Source: an uncultured Collinsella sp. (lineage in GTDB: Bacteria; Actinomycetota; Coriobacteriia; Coriobacteriales; Coriobacteriaceae). Taken from it: a stretch of 29,101 bases of DNA. Position 1 is the first letter of the stretch. Each line of letters starts with the position of its first letter. The notes under the pieces were generated by a model. The model was given only the letters and a program-made list of their open reading frames with translations, was not told the DNA's origin and did no database searches. Location: contig CABSNL010000022.1 in the NCBI GenBank assembly GCA_902479095.1, forward strand, positions 1-29,101, in the 5' to 3' direction. The position numbers were made by a program, and so were the translations under genes. Positions 7,337-15,590 of the stretch are shown in pieces.

Positions 7337-8821
7337 ATGAATACTATCCAGATCAATCCGGCCGATAACGTGATCGTTGCGCTGTCGCCGCTTGCCAAGG
7401 GCACCGCCGTCGCGGTTCCCGGGGTGGGCGAGGTCGTGGCCGTGGAGGATATTCCGCAGGGCCATAAGATGGCGGTGCGCGCGATTGCCGCAGGGGAGGA
7501 CGTCATCAAGTACGGCCTTCCTATCGGCCATGTGACGGGCGATGTCCAGCCCGGTCAGTGGCTCCACACGCACAATGTGAAGACCAACCTTTCGGGCGAG
7601 GTCGAGTACGCCTACAACCCCACGCATCCGGTCGTGGATCCCGTTGAGCCTGAGACCTTTATGGGCTTCCGCCGCGCCGACGGTCGTGCCGCGACGCGTA
7701 ATGAGCTGTGGATCATCCCCACGGTCGGCTGTGTCAACGAAGTCGCCCGTGCCATGTGTGAGCAGGCCCAGGATCTGGTCGATGGCTCGCTGGAGGGTGT
7801 TTACTACTTCCCGCATCCCTTTGGCTGCTCGCAGACCGGCGCCGACCATGCCCAGACGCGTCGTCTGCTGGTGGCGCTCTCGCGTCATCCTAATGCGGCC
7901 GGCGTGCTATTCCTGTCGCTCGGTTGCGAGAACTGCACGCACCAGCAGGTGCTCGACGAGCTCGGTGACTTCGATCACGAGCGCGTTCGCTTTCTCACCT
8001 GCCAGGATGTAGCCGACGAGCAAATCGAGGGCCACAAGATTCTGGCCGAGCTGGCTGACCTGGCCAAGCAGTCCAAGCGCGAGCCCATTCCAGCCTCCGA
8101 GCTGGTCATTGGTCTTAAGTGCGGCGGCTCTGACGGTCTTTCGGGCATTACCGCCAACCCCACGATCGGTCGCGTGAGCGATATGGTCGTCGCCCGCGGC
8201 GGCACGTCGGTGCTTACCGAGGTGCCCGAGATGTTTGGCGCGGAGAGCATCCTGCTCGACCGTTGCGAGAACGAGCAGGTCTTTAACGTCGCCTCCGACA
8301 TGCTCAATGGCTTTAAGGACTACTTTATTAGCCACGGCGAGGTTGTCTACGAGAACCCGAGTCCCGGCAACAAGGACGGCGGTATTACCACGCTCGAGGA
8401 CAAGAGCTGCGGCTGCGTGCAAAAAGGCGGATCTGCCCCCATCGTCGACGTGCTGCCGTATGCCGGTCGGGCAACTAAACACGGCCTGAACATGCTGTGC
8501 GGTCCGGGCAACGACATGGTATCCACCACGGCGTTGACGGCTGCCGGCTGCCACGTGATTCTGTTCTCGACCGGCCGCGGCACACCGTTTGGCGCGCCGG
8601 CGCCTACGCTCAAGGTGTTCACCAATCAGCGTCTGTGCGACCACAAGGCCAACTGGATGGACTTTAACGCCGGCGTGATTGCCACGGGTGAGCGCACGCT
8701 CGACGAGGCTGCTCACGATCTATACCAGCTGGTGCTGGAGACGGCGAGCGGTAAACTCACGAGTGCCGAGCGCCGTGGCTGTCACGAGATCAGCATCTGG
8801 AAGGACGGCGTCTGCCTGTAG
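7337..8821 (+). CDS. uxaA: Altronate dehydratase UxaA
   Basis: Iron-dependent dehydration of D-altronate to 2-keto-3-deoxy-D-gluconate (KDG), the last step of the uxa branch. The 494 residues have the two-part UxaA layout: an N-terminal SAF-like domain (about residues 1-95, including the GHKMAVR and YGLPIGH segments), then the large C-terminal catalytic domain. The latter carries conserved cysteine segments GCSQTG, GCENC, KCGGSDGLSG and SCGCVQKGG. Length and motifs match the full-length single-chain enzyme. The ribosome-binding site is modest (TTAGGA, 7322-7327). The gene ends the uxaCBA operon and is followed by a terminator. Confidence 0.95.
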   Translation: MNTIQINPADNVIVALSPLAKGTAVAVPGVGEVVAVEDIPQGHKMAVRAIAAGEDVIKYGLPIGHVTGDVQPGQWLHTHNVKTNLSGEVEYAYNPTHPVVDPVEPETFMGFRRADGRAATRNELWIIPTVGCVNEVARAMCEQAQDLVDGSLEGVYYFPHPFGCSQTGADHAQTRRLLVALSRHPNAAGVLFLSLGCENCTHQQVLDELGDFDHERVRFLTCQDVADEQIEGHKILAELADLAKQSKREPIPASELVIGLKCGGSDGLSGITANPTIGRVSDMVVARGGTSVLTEVPEMFGAESILLDRCENEQVFNVASDMLNGFKDYFISHGEVVYENPSPGNKDGGITTLEDKSCGCVQKGGSAPIVDVLPYAGRATKHGLNMLCGPGNDMVSTTALTAAGCHVILFSTGRGTPFGAPAPTLKVFTNQRLCDHKANWMDFNAGVIATGERTLDEAAHDLYQLVLETASGKLTSAERRGCHEISIWKDGVCL

Positions 8822-8857
8822 TGGCAAATGCACCCAAGCGTAGCGCTATGTCGTCGG

Positions 8858-8894
8858 CCCCGTCGGGAGTGTTCCCGGCGGGGTTTTCGTTTTG
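8858..8894 (+). terminator. Rho-independent terminator after uxaA
   Basis: Stem CCCCGTCGGGA with TCCCGGCGGGG (one G-U pair) followed by TTTTCGTTTT. Closes the uxaCBA operon. Confidence 0.85.
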
Positions 8895-8920
8895 TGGTTA
8901 AGTGAATATGTTGGAAAATC

Positions 8921-8936
8921 TGATAAACGTTCACCT
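8921..8936 (+). promoter_or_regulatory. Distal degenerate operator upstream of the symporter gene
   Basis: TGATAAACGTTCACCT: the right half is identical to the consensus operator half-site and the left half is degenerate. Centred 121 bp upstream of the main symporter operator; it could allow looping, or be a weak auxiliary site. Confidence 0.5.
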
Positions 8937-9022
8937 ATCTCATGGCTGTCCAGCATGGCACCCTTACCAGCAGAAAATAGGTGTGAGGATCTCAATTGTG
9001 TCCGTTCAGCGGTAAAAATCGA

Positions 9023-9029
9023 CCGTTCA
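9023..9029 (+). promoter_or_regulatory. CCGTTCA accessory element upstream of the symporter operator
   Basis: CCGTTCA centred 23.5 bp upstream of the main operator. A second direct copy lies at 9002-9008, exactly 21 bp (two helical turns) away on the same strand. Confidence 0.4.
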
Positions 9030-9041
9030 AGGATATTATTC

Positions 9042-9097
9042 AAGTGAACGTTCACCTGTCGTAAGCAATCGCGCATAATCTAACTAAACGTTCACCC
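9042..9097 (+). promoter_or_regulatory. Symporter control region: two operators and a sigma-70-type promoter
   Basis: Operator 1, AAGTGAACGTTCACCT, at 9042-9057; operator 2, AACTAAACGTTCACCC, at 9082-9097; centres 40 bp apart. The promoter reads well: -35 TTCACC at 9051-9056 within operator 1, 17-bp spacer, -10 CATAAT at 9074-9079. Operator 2 would cover the start site. This is the clearest of the four regulated promoters. Confidence 0.82.
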
Positions 9098-9174
9098 TGA
9101 ACGCTGGGCAGACAGATGTCAGTGTGGACTCCAATGTCTTGCTGCAAGACAATCGAGAAAAGAGAGGGAGCTCG

Positions 9175-10734
9175 ATGACTAATAAGATCGGAAAAAAGCG
9201 TAAGATCACATTCTGGACGCGCTTGGGCTTTGGTATGGCCGGTATGCTCAATTCCGGTGCCCTGACCTTTACGCACAGCTACATGGTGCTGTTCCTGTCC
9301 ACGGAGTGTGGCCTGTCCGCAGGCGAGGCTGCACTGATCAGCTCGTTTGCCATCTATGTCAACGCCATTCTTTGCCCGCTGATGGGCTTTGTGGCCGATA
9401 ACTTCTATGCCACCAAGATTGGCCGTATCTTTGGTCGTCGTCGTTTCTGGATCTTGCTGGCCATCCCGATGATGATCGCCGAGCCGCTCATCTTCGTGGC
9501 TACGCCGTTTGGCTTCCCGTACTACTTTGTGCTGTACCTGATCTACAACGTCGCGTACACGTTCTGCACCGCCAACCTGTCGCCGCTTACCATCGAGATG
9601 ACCGACGACTTTAAGGAGCGTACGTACCTCACCGGCTACAAGCATCTCTTTGGTAACGCCGCCGGCTTCCTGATGGCTGCACTTGTGGGCTTCGGCTTTG
9701 GCACCTTCGGCGAGACCAACCCGTTCAGCTACTTCATCATCGCTACGGTCAACGCTTCGGTCATGGCAATCTCGCTGCTCTGCGTGTACCTGTCCACGTG
9801 GGAGCACACCCCCGAGGAGGTCGCTCAGGAGAAGATCGAGAGCGTCGGCGAGGGCATCAAGAAGTTCTTTGTGGACGTTATCTCCACCTTCCGCAACAAG
9901 TCCTTCCGCAAGGTCCTGTATGCACAGGTCTCCACGAAGCTCGCTGCTGCCTGCTGGTCTGCCTGCCTGTCCTTCTTCATCGTCTACTGCCTGCAGATTC
10001 CTAAGTCCTACGAGTCCGTGATGGAGATGCCTGGCAAGGTCGTCGCTATCGTCTGCACCGCCATCTGGGTCGCCCTCATGGCCAAGAAGGGCTTCCACAA
10101 GTCTTGGTACCTCGCAAATGTCGGTTGCGCTGCGTGCATCATTGCCTACAACTACTTCGCCTTTGGTCAGATCAACGGCACCTCCACGGTCGCCATCGCC
10201 ATGATCGCCTACCCCATCATCTTCGCCATCTGGAAGTTCTTCTACGTCGGCTTCCAGTACCTGCCCGATGTTTTGCTCAACTACATCCCCGATGTCGATG
10301 AGCTCATCACTCTGCGCCGTCGCGAGGGCATCTACAGCTCCGCGCAGCAGCTCTGCCAGCAGATCGCCCAGGCTATTGCCGTCAACGTATGGGCTATCGT
10401 CCTTGCTGCCTCCGGCTTCATTCAGACCGCCGGCAATAGCGACGCCGTGACCCAGCCCGCTACCGTGCCTCTGTATATCTGCGGCTACATGATCATCGGC
10501 TGCGCCGGCTTCTTCCTGCTTGCGGCCGTCCTTGCCCGCGGCATCAAGATCGACAAGGAGCAGTGCGACGTCCTTTGCGACGAGATTCACCGAGTCAAGG
10601 AGGGTGGCAAGATGGCCGACGTCAAGCCCGAGGTCAAGGCGCTTTGCGAGGAGCTCTCCGGCTTTAAGTACGAGGACTGCTTTGCCCACAACAACGTTGG
10701 CTTCCAGGACGGTAGCGTAACTCCCGCCGAGTAA
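9175..10734 (+). CDS. GPH-type sugar:cation symporter, probable galacturonide importer
   Basis: A 519-residue polytopic membrane protein of the MFS_2/GPH (glycoside-pentoside-hexuronide) class. About 12 hydrophobic segments can be followed. The GPH-like first loop DNFYATKIGRIFGRRR-x-W after the second helix pair (from about 9397) corresponds to the conserved 2-3 loop. The C-terminus carries a charged cytoplasmic tail. The start ATG 9175 has AGAGAGGGAG (9161-9170) upstream; a GTG at 9124 lacks a ribosome-binding site. The substrate cannot be read from sequence. Position between the uxa operon and GH28, and control by the same operators, suggest galacturonate or short (unsaturated) oligogalacturonides. 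It is the only sugar importer in the pectin part of the window. A terminator follows, so it is probably monocistronic. Confidence 0.88.
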   Translation: MTNKIGKKRKITFWTRLGFGMAGMLNSGALTFTHSYMVLFLSTECGLSAGEAALISSFAIYVNAILCPLMGFVADNFYATKIGRIFGRRRFWILLAIPMMIAEPLIFVATPFGFPYYFVLYLIYNVAYTFCTANLSPLTIEMTDDFKERTYLTGYKHLFGNAAGFLMAALVGFGFGTFGETNPFSYFIIATVNASVMAISLLCVYLSTWEHTPEEVAQEKIESVGEGIKKFFVDVISTFRNKSFRKVLYAQVSTKLAAACWSACLSFFIVYCLQIPKSYESVMEMPGKVVAIVCTAIWVALMAKKGFHKSWYLANVGCAACIIAYNYFAFGQINGTSTVAIAMIAYPIIFAIWKFFYVGFQYLPDVLLNYIPDVDELITLRRREGIYSSAQQLCQQIAQAIAVNVWAIVLAASGFIQTAGNSDAVTQPATVPLYICGYMIIGCAGFFLLAAVLARGIKIDKEQCDVLCDEIHRVKEGGKMADVKPEVKALCEELSGFKYEDCFAHNNVGFQDGSVTPAE

Positions 10735-10758
10735 GACCGACATATCGTCCAAATCACA

Positions 10759-10801
10759 GGGCCGTGCCACCGGAATTCCGCCGGCAGGCACGGCCCTTTT
10801 T
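10759..10801 (+). terminator. Rho-independent terminator after the symporter
   Basis: Perfect 10-bp stem GGGCCGTGCC with GGCACGGCCC, an 18-nt loop that can itself pair (CCGG/CCGG), and a T5 tail. Confidence 0.88.
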
Positions 10802-10849
10802 CAACAGCGTACAATTTGCCTTTAGAGCATCTTTTTGAGGGAGAAACCC

Positions 10850-12445
10850 ATGGAGACGAACGTTATCTGGCGCAACGCGCGCGCGGCGGTTATCGAGCTT
10901 GACGACGGCGGTTACTTTACCTGCGCCGATACGTGGGAGATCTTTGTCAACGACGAGCCCGCCGGTACCACGAATACGGTCGAGACCTATGTCGACGGCC
11001 TGACCCCCGGCAAGCGCAACCTGGTTCGTTTTGTTTGTGGCGAGCGTGAGCTGAGCGTAGGTGTCACCACGCCGGCTGAGCCCTTTACCATCAACGTTCG
11101 CGACTGTGGCGCCAAGGGCGATGCCGAGCATGATGACACCACCAACATCCAGGCTGCCATCATGGCCTGCCCCAAGGGTGGCCGCGTGCTGATTCCCGCC
11201 GGCAGCTATCGTATCAAGTCCCTCTTCCTTAAGAGCAATATCAACATCGAGCTCGCCGAGGGAGCGGTGCTGCTGGCTCGCCACGATCGTGCGGCGCTTG
11301 CCTACATCCCCGGTACGGTCACGGGCAACGAGGGTGCCGGGTATGTCGGCACCGATATGCTGCCCCTGGGCCGCTGGGAGGGCGAGAGCTTCTCGACCTA
11401 CTGCTCTACCTTTACGGGTCTGAGCGTGCACGACGTGTGCATCTATGGTCGCGGCGCGATCGACGGTCAGACTGATTTTGCCGAGGACAACTGGTGGAAC
11501 AAGGACTTTAAGAACATCTTTCGCCCGGAGGAGGGCCGTGAGGTCGCCCGCCCGCGCATGATCTTCCTATCCGAGTGTGAGAACGTGAGCTTGGCCGGCT
11601 TCACCGTCCGCAACAGCCCGGCGTGGAACATCCACCCCATCCTGTGCGAGCACGTCGATGCGCTCTGCCTGTCCATCGAGGGTCCCAAGAACTCCCACAA
11701 CACCGACGGCTTCGATCCTGAGAGCTGCGGCTTTGTCCGCATCTTGGGCTGCCAGTTCTCGGTGGGCGACGACTGCATCGCCATCAAGAGCGGCAAGCTG
11801 GGTATTGAGCCCGAGCTTCGTCCCGCCACGCACGACGTGCTGATCTCTCACTGCTACATGCACGATGGTCACGGCGCCGTGGTCCTGGGTTCAGAGGCTG
11901 CCGGCGGCATCAAGGACCTTACCGTGAGCAAGTGCCTCTTTGAGCGCACCGACCGCGGCCTGCGCGTCAAGACCCGCCGCGGTCGCGGCAAGGACGCCGT
12001 TAACGAGGGCATCACCTTCGAGCACATTCGTATGGACGAGGTGCTTACGCCCTTCGTGGTCAACTCGTTCTACTTCTGCGACAAGGACGGCAAGACCGAC
12101 TACGTGCAGTCTCGCGAGGCGCTGCCCGTCGACGACCGCACGCCCGGCTTTGGTGCCACGACGTTTTGCGATATCGAGGCCACTAACTGCCACGCGGCCG
12201 CTGCCTACATCACGGGCCTGCCCGAGAGCAAAGTAACGCGCCTGACGTTCCAGGATGTCCACGTGACCTTTGCCGACGATGCTGAGCCCTTTGTTCCGGC
12301 CATGGCCTGCGGCGTTGAGCCCATGGTGCGTCAGGGCATCATTGCGCAAAACGTCAAGGTGCTCGACCTGCAAAATGTGGTGATCGAGGGCCAGGACGGC
12401 GAGGAACTGCAGCTCCAGAACGTCGACAAGGTTATCCGTGCGTAG
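10850..12445 (+). CDS. Glycoside hydrolase family 28 (exo-)polygalacturonase, intracellular
   Basis: Hydrolyses alpha-1,4-galacturonosyl linkages, probably of imported oligogalacturonides. Of 531 residues, roughly 1-80 form a fibronectin-III-like N-terminal domain, as in PehX/exo-polygalacturonosidases. The rest is the right-handed beta-helix of GH28, opening at VRDCGAKGD. All four family signatures are present: NTDG (284-287), GDD (306-308, catalytic aspartates), GHG (340-342) and RVK (372-374). No signal peptide is visible, so it acts in the cytoplasm. Start ATG 10850 is preceded by GAGGGAG (10837-10843). A TACAAT hexamer at 10810-10815 may be a -10, but no operator palindrome is visible here. 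Exo versus endo mode is inferred from the N-terminal domain only. Confidence 0.92.
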   Translation: METNVIWRNARAAVIELDDGGYFTCADTWEIFVNDEPAGTTNTVETYVDGLTPGKRNLVRFVCGERELSVGVTTPAEPFTINVRDCGAKGDAEHDDTTNIQAAIMACPKGGRVLIPAGSYRIKSLFLKSNINIELAEGAVLLARHDRAALAYIPGTVTGNEGAGYVGTDMLPLGRWEGESFSTYCSTFTGLSVHDVCIYGRGAIDGQTDFAEDNWWNKDFKNIFRPEEGREVARPRMIFLSECENVSLAGFTVRNSPAWNIHPILCEHVDALCLSIEGPKNSHNTDGFDPESCGFVRILGCQFSVGDDCIAIKSGKLGIEPELRPATHDVLISHCYMHDGHGAVVLGSEAAGGIKDLTVSKCLFERTDRGLRVKTRRGRGKDAVNEGITFEHIRMDEVLTPFVVNSFYFCDKDGKTDYVQSREALPVDDRTPGFGATTFCDIEATNCHAAAAYITGLPESKVTRLTFQDVHVTFADDAEPFVPAMACGVEPMVRQGIIAQNVKVLDLQNVVIEGQDGEELQLQNVDKVIRA

Positions 12446-12483
12446 GCGTTTGCTCCTAAACAATTAAATTCGGTATGTCGCGG

Positions 12484-12528
12484 CGCGCGATGGGCAGGGC
12501 CTTCCCGACCCATTGCGCGAACTTTTTA
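12484..12528 (+). terminator. Terminator after the GH28 gene
   Basis: Stem CGCGCGATGGG with CCCATTGCGCG (one G-U pair), an interior partly paired loop, then ACTTTTT. Confidence 0.78.
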
Positions 12529-12544
12529 TATGCCGAAACTGCAA

Positions 12545-12559
12545 CGTAGACGGTCTACG
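12545..12559 (+). promoter_or_regulatory. Palindrome CGTAGACGGTCTACG just upstream of the pectinesterase gene
   Basis: Two perfect 7-bp arms around one central base, ending three bases before the ribosome-binding site (GAAAGGA, 12562-12568). It is unlike the LacI-type operator. It may be a binding site for another regulator or a small mRNA hairpin controlling translation. Confidence 0.35.
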
Positions 12560-12579
12560 ACGAAAGGACGCGGTGATTG

Positions 12580-14745
12580 ATGATGAGTGAGAGACGATTT
12601 TTTGAGGTTTCGCCCGAGCGTGCGGGGGCATATCACAGTATCTCTAAGGCCTTGGAGGCAATTGACGAATCCTGTCCGAATGACGGACGGCCGGTGACAA
12701 TCCATATCGAGCCGGGTGAGTACCGCGAACGGGTCGAGATTCGTCGCTCGCATGTGACGATTGAGGGAGAGACGGCCGACAGCGTGCGTATCGTTGGCGG
12801 CCTTGCGGCGCAGATGCCCTCGGAGGACGGCAGCGGCCAGGACGGAAAGCTCGGCACCTTCCGCACGTATACGGTGCTGGTCGATGCCGATGACGTGACG
12901 CTTGCAAACCTCACGATCGAAAACGATGCGGGCGATGGGCGCGAGGTCGGTCAGGCGATTGCCCTGTATGCTGATGGCGACCGTCTGGTTGTCGATGCCT
13001 GCTGCATTAAGGGACACCAAGACACGCTGTTTTTGGGTCCGCTGCCGCCGCATGAGGCCAAACCGGGCGGGTTTATAGGACCCAAACAGTATGCGCCGCG
13101 CCGGGTGGGGCGCCAGTATTTCCGACGTTGCCGGATCGAGGGCGATGTCGACTTTATCTTTGGCGGCGCGCGTGCCTACTTTGAGGGGTGCGAGATTCGC
13201 TCGCTCAACCGCGATATGGACGTGAACGGCTACGTGACGGCGGCGTCGACGCCCGAAGGCGAGCCGCACGGCTTTGTGTTCCACGGCTGTTCGTTTACAG
13301 CTCCGGATAGCGTGGCACCGGATTCGGTCTACCTGGGCCGTCCTTGGCGCGAATGGGCGCAAACTGTGCTGATCGATTGCTGGCTGGGGCGACATATCAA
13401 GCGCGAAGGCTGGTGGGATTGGAATAAGCCGGCGGCGCACAACTGCGTGCAGTATGCTGGCGCGATTCTGCATGGGCCGGCGGGTGATACTACCGGCTGG
13501 GTGCCGTGGGCGAATGAACTCGATGCGATGGCTGCCGCCGGGTACGCTCGCGAGCAGGTGCTTGCCGGTGCGGATGGCTGGGATCCCGAGGGCGGCGACG
13601 GTGGTGCGGTTGAGACGGCTGAACTGTCTGCCAACGGCCGCACCGTGCACATCGAGACGTACTGCGAAGACGAACCTGCGCTGCGTGCCCGGCTGAAGCG
13701 CGAGGGGCGTTCGGCTGCTTTTACGGGCAAGACTCCTGCAGATTTTGAGGCATGGAAGATTGCGACCAGGACTCGTCTGTACGATGTTTTGGGCCTTTCG
13801 CTTGTGGACCGCGTCCCGATTGAGATTCGTGAGCTCAGCCGCGTGCGGGTTGCCGGCGGCATCGTGCGCACCCATGCGATGTTGCAGGTCGAGCGCGATG
13901 TTTGGATGCCGTTCTACCTGTTGGAACCGTCTCATCCTAAGCTTGATGAGCGGGGACTCAAACGCTGTTATATCTGCCCGCATGGCCATCAGGGAGCGGG
14001 TGCTGCAAGCGTAGCCGGTGTTGCGGGCGTGCCGGCTGTCGATGATGCCGTGCGTAAGTTCAATTACGACTACGGTCTGCGTTTGGCACGCATGGGTTAC
14101 GTGACCGTCTGCCCTGATGCGCGCGGTTGGGGATACCGTCGTGACTGGAAGGGTCAGGGCGATGACGAGAACAGCTACCTGCGCGGTACGTGTCTGAATC
14201 AAGCACGTATGGCCGAGCCACTGGGTCTTACGGTCGCGGGCCTCAACGCCTGGGACAACATGCGCTTGATCGATTACTTGGAGGCGCGCGGCGACATTGC
14301 CATGGATGACCTGGGTTGCTTTGGTTTTTCGGGTGGCGGCTACATGACGTTGTACCTGGCCGCACTCGACCCGCGTGTGCGCAAGGCGTTTGTCTCGGGC
14401 TATCTGTACGGTGTCGACGATTCGCTGCTGCATCTCAATGGCAATTGCAGCTGCAACTACACACCCGGACTTTGGCGCTTACTCGACATGGGCGATATTG
14501 CCTCGCTCATCGCGCCGCATCCGCTGCTGGTGCAAAGCTGCGAAGAGGATCATCTGAACGGTTCGCGCGGGCTGAAAAATGTTGACGAGCAGCTCGAGAT
14601 CGTGCGCGATGCCTACAAGTTGCTGGGTCGCAGAGATGGCCTGCGGCACGAGGTGTGTCCGGGTGAACACCATCTGGGTGTGACACATCTTGCCGAGGAT
14701 ATCGAATGGCTCGATTCGCACGTTGCGGAATGCGCCCGTGCATAG
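12580..14745 (+). CDS. Fusion: CE8 pectin methylesterase plus C-terminal alpha/beta-hydrolase esterase
   Basis: About 721 residues with two esterase domains. Residues 1 to about 320 are a family CE8 pectinesterase: GHQDTLFLG with Gln147/Asp148, DVDFIFGG with nucleophile Asp191, and LGRPW with Arg254/Trp256. From about 380 to the end is an alpha/beta-hydrolase with nucleophile motif GFSGGG (Ser584), a late acid residue near EEDH (about 655-657) and catalytic-type His in GEHHLG (697/698). The second half resembles large carbohydrate-esterase hydrolases (acetyl- or methyl-esterases); I cannot say which ester it cuts. No signal peptide is visible, so it should de-esterify imported pectin fragments before GH28/GH105 act. 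Start: ATG 12580, 11 bases after GAAAGGA; TTG 12577 or ATG 12583 are possible. Confidence 0.9.
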   Translation: MMSERRFFEVSPERAGAYHSISKALEAIDESCPNDGRPVTIHIEPGEYRERVEIRRSHVTIEGETADSVRIVGGLAAQMPSEDGSGQDGKLGTFRTYTVLVDADDVTLANLTIENDAGDGREVGQAIALYADGDRLVVDACCIKGHQDTLFLGPLPPHEAKPGGFIGPKQYAPRRVGRQYFRRCRIEGDVDFIFGGARAYFEGCEIRSLNRDMDVNGYVTAASTPEGEPHGFVFHGCSFTAPDSVAPDSVYLGRPWREWAQTVLIDCWLGRHIKREGWWDWNKPAAHNCVQYAGAILHGPAGDTTGWVPWANELDAMAAAGYAREQVLAGADGWDPEGGDGGAVETAELSANGRTVHIETYCEDEPALRARLKREGRSAAFTGKTPADFEAWKIATRTRLYDVLGLSLVDRVPIEIRELSRVRVAGGIVRTHAMLQVERDVWMPFYLLEPSHPKLDERGLKRCYICPHGHQGAGAASVAGVAGVPAVDDAVRKFNYDYGLRLARMGYVTVCPDARGWGYRRDWKGQGDDENSYLRGTCLNQARMAEPLGLTVAGLNAWDNMRLIDYLEARGDIAMDDLGCFGFSGGGYMTLYLAALDPRVRKAFVSGYLYGVDDSLLHLNGNCSCNYTPGLWRLLDMGDIASLIAPHPLLVQSCEEDHLNGSRGLKNVDEQLEIVRDAYKLLGRRDGLRHEVCPGEHHLGVTHLAEDIEWLDSHVAECARA

Positions 14746-14814
14746 CCCCTCGGCATGCTGCGAATAAACGGTACGTTCCTGTATGACCGCCGATGGGCGG
14801 ATGAGGAGAAGATT

Positions 14815-15483
14815 ATGGAAACGAAGAGCTTGAGTGAATCGACCATTTGCTGCTTTGGCGATTCGACCACATGGGGCGATAACGGATGCGGCGCAGGCGG
14901 TAACGACATCTCCTGGACTTCGCATCTGGGCGCGTTGCTGGGAGGCGCGGTCGTCGAGAACTTTGGCATCAAGGGTTCGCGCATCGCCATCAAGGCCGAC
15001 CGTACCGATTCGTTTGTCGAGCGCCTGGACGGTATCGACGATGCGGCCGATATCTACATCGTCTTTGGCGGCGTCAACGACTTTAGCCGCAACGTGCCGC
15101 TTGGAGAGCTGGGCAGCACGGACGTGCATGAGTTCTACGGTGCACTCGATTACCTGATCCGTACCATCACGGCACGCTCGCCTCGGGCAAAGCTCGTGTT
15201 TATGACGCCGTGTAAGACGAGCGGTAAGCACGAGAAGGATATTCCGGCGAGCGACGAGGCGAACCATTTGGGGTTGACGCAGGTCGCCTACGTGCGAGCG
15301 ATACTCGAGGTCTGCGACCGCTACTCCGTGCCGGTGATTGACCTGTATGCGCAAAGCGGTATCAGCCCGTTTTTGCCGGAGCACCGCGAGCTCTATATGC
15401 CGGACGGTCTGCATTACAGTCCTGCCGGCTATGAGCGCCTGGCGCATCGCATCGCCGCGGGTCTCACCGCCGTTTGCCGCTAA
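14815..15483 (+). CDS. SGNH/GDSL-family carbohydrate esterase
   Basis: A 222-residue SGNH hydrolase with block I FGDSTTWG (nucleophile Ser17), block III GVND (Asn88) and block V DGLH (Asp197, His200). There is no signal peptide. In this setting it probably removes acetyl or other acyl esters from oligogalacturonides or rhamnogalacturonan fragments, like rhamnogalacturonan acetylesterases (CE12). The family alone does not fix the substrate, and a hydroxycinnamoyl (feruloyl) ester cannot be excluded. The start ATG 14815 has GAGGAGA (14803-14809) upstream. It lies 69 bp after the esterase fusion with no terminator seen, so the two are probably cotranscribed. Confidence 0.85.
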   Translation: METKSLSESTICCFGDSTTWGDNGCGAGGNDISWTSHLGALLGGAVVENFGIKGSRIAIKADRTDSFVERLDGIDDAADIYIVFGGVNDFSRNVPLGELGSTDVHEFYGALDYLIRTITARSPRAKLVFMTPCKTSGKHEKDIPASDEANHLGLTQVAYVRAILEVCDRYSVPVIDLYAQSGISPFLPEHRELYMPDGLHYSPAGYERLAHRIAAGLTAVCR

Positions 15484-15490
15484 AAGTCTG

Positions 15491-15497
15491 CCGTTCG
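15491..15497 (+). promoter_or_regulatory. CCGTTCG accessory element upstream of the GH105 operator
   Basis: Six-of-seven match to CCGTTCA, centred 22.5 bp upstream of the GH105 operator; same relative place as in the uxaC and symporter regions. Confidence 0.3.
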
Positions 15498-15565
15498 CGA
15501 GGAATATAGGGTTAACGTTCACCCTATATTCCTCGTTCGCGTTACACTAGGGGTAACGTTCACCT
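15498..15565 (+). promoter_or_regulatory. GH105 control region: operator inside a 38-bp inverted repeat plus second operator
   Basis: Operator 1, GGGTTAACGTTCACCC, at 15509-15524, is the core of a 38-bp inverted repeat (15498-15535; 19-nt arms, one mismatch). Operator 2, GGGGTAACGTTCACCT, is at 15550-15565; centres are 41 bp apart. TTCACC at 15518-15523 could be the -35 with TACACT (15543-15548) as -10, but the 19-bp spacing is long. Operator 2 would lie at the start site. The long arms could also form an mRNA hairpin at the 3' end of the SGNH esterase transcript, though no T tract follows. Confidence 0.72.
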
Positions 15566-15590
15566 ATCGTTTATGTCAGAGGGGACAGCA

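Noticed and set aside
15573..15590. ATG 15573 as the GH105 start
   Set aside because: The strong AGAGGGGA site lies downstream of it and is placed for ATG 15591.
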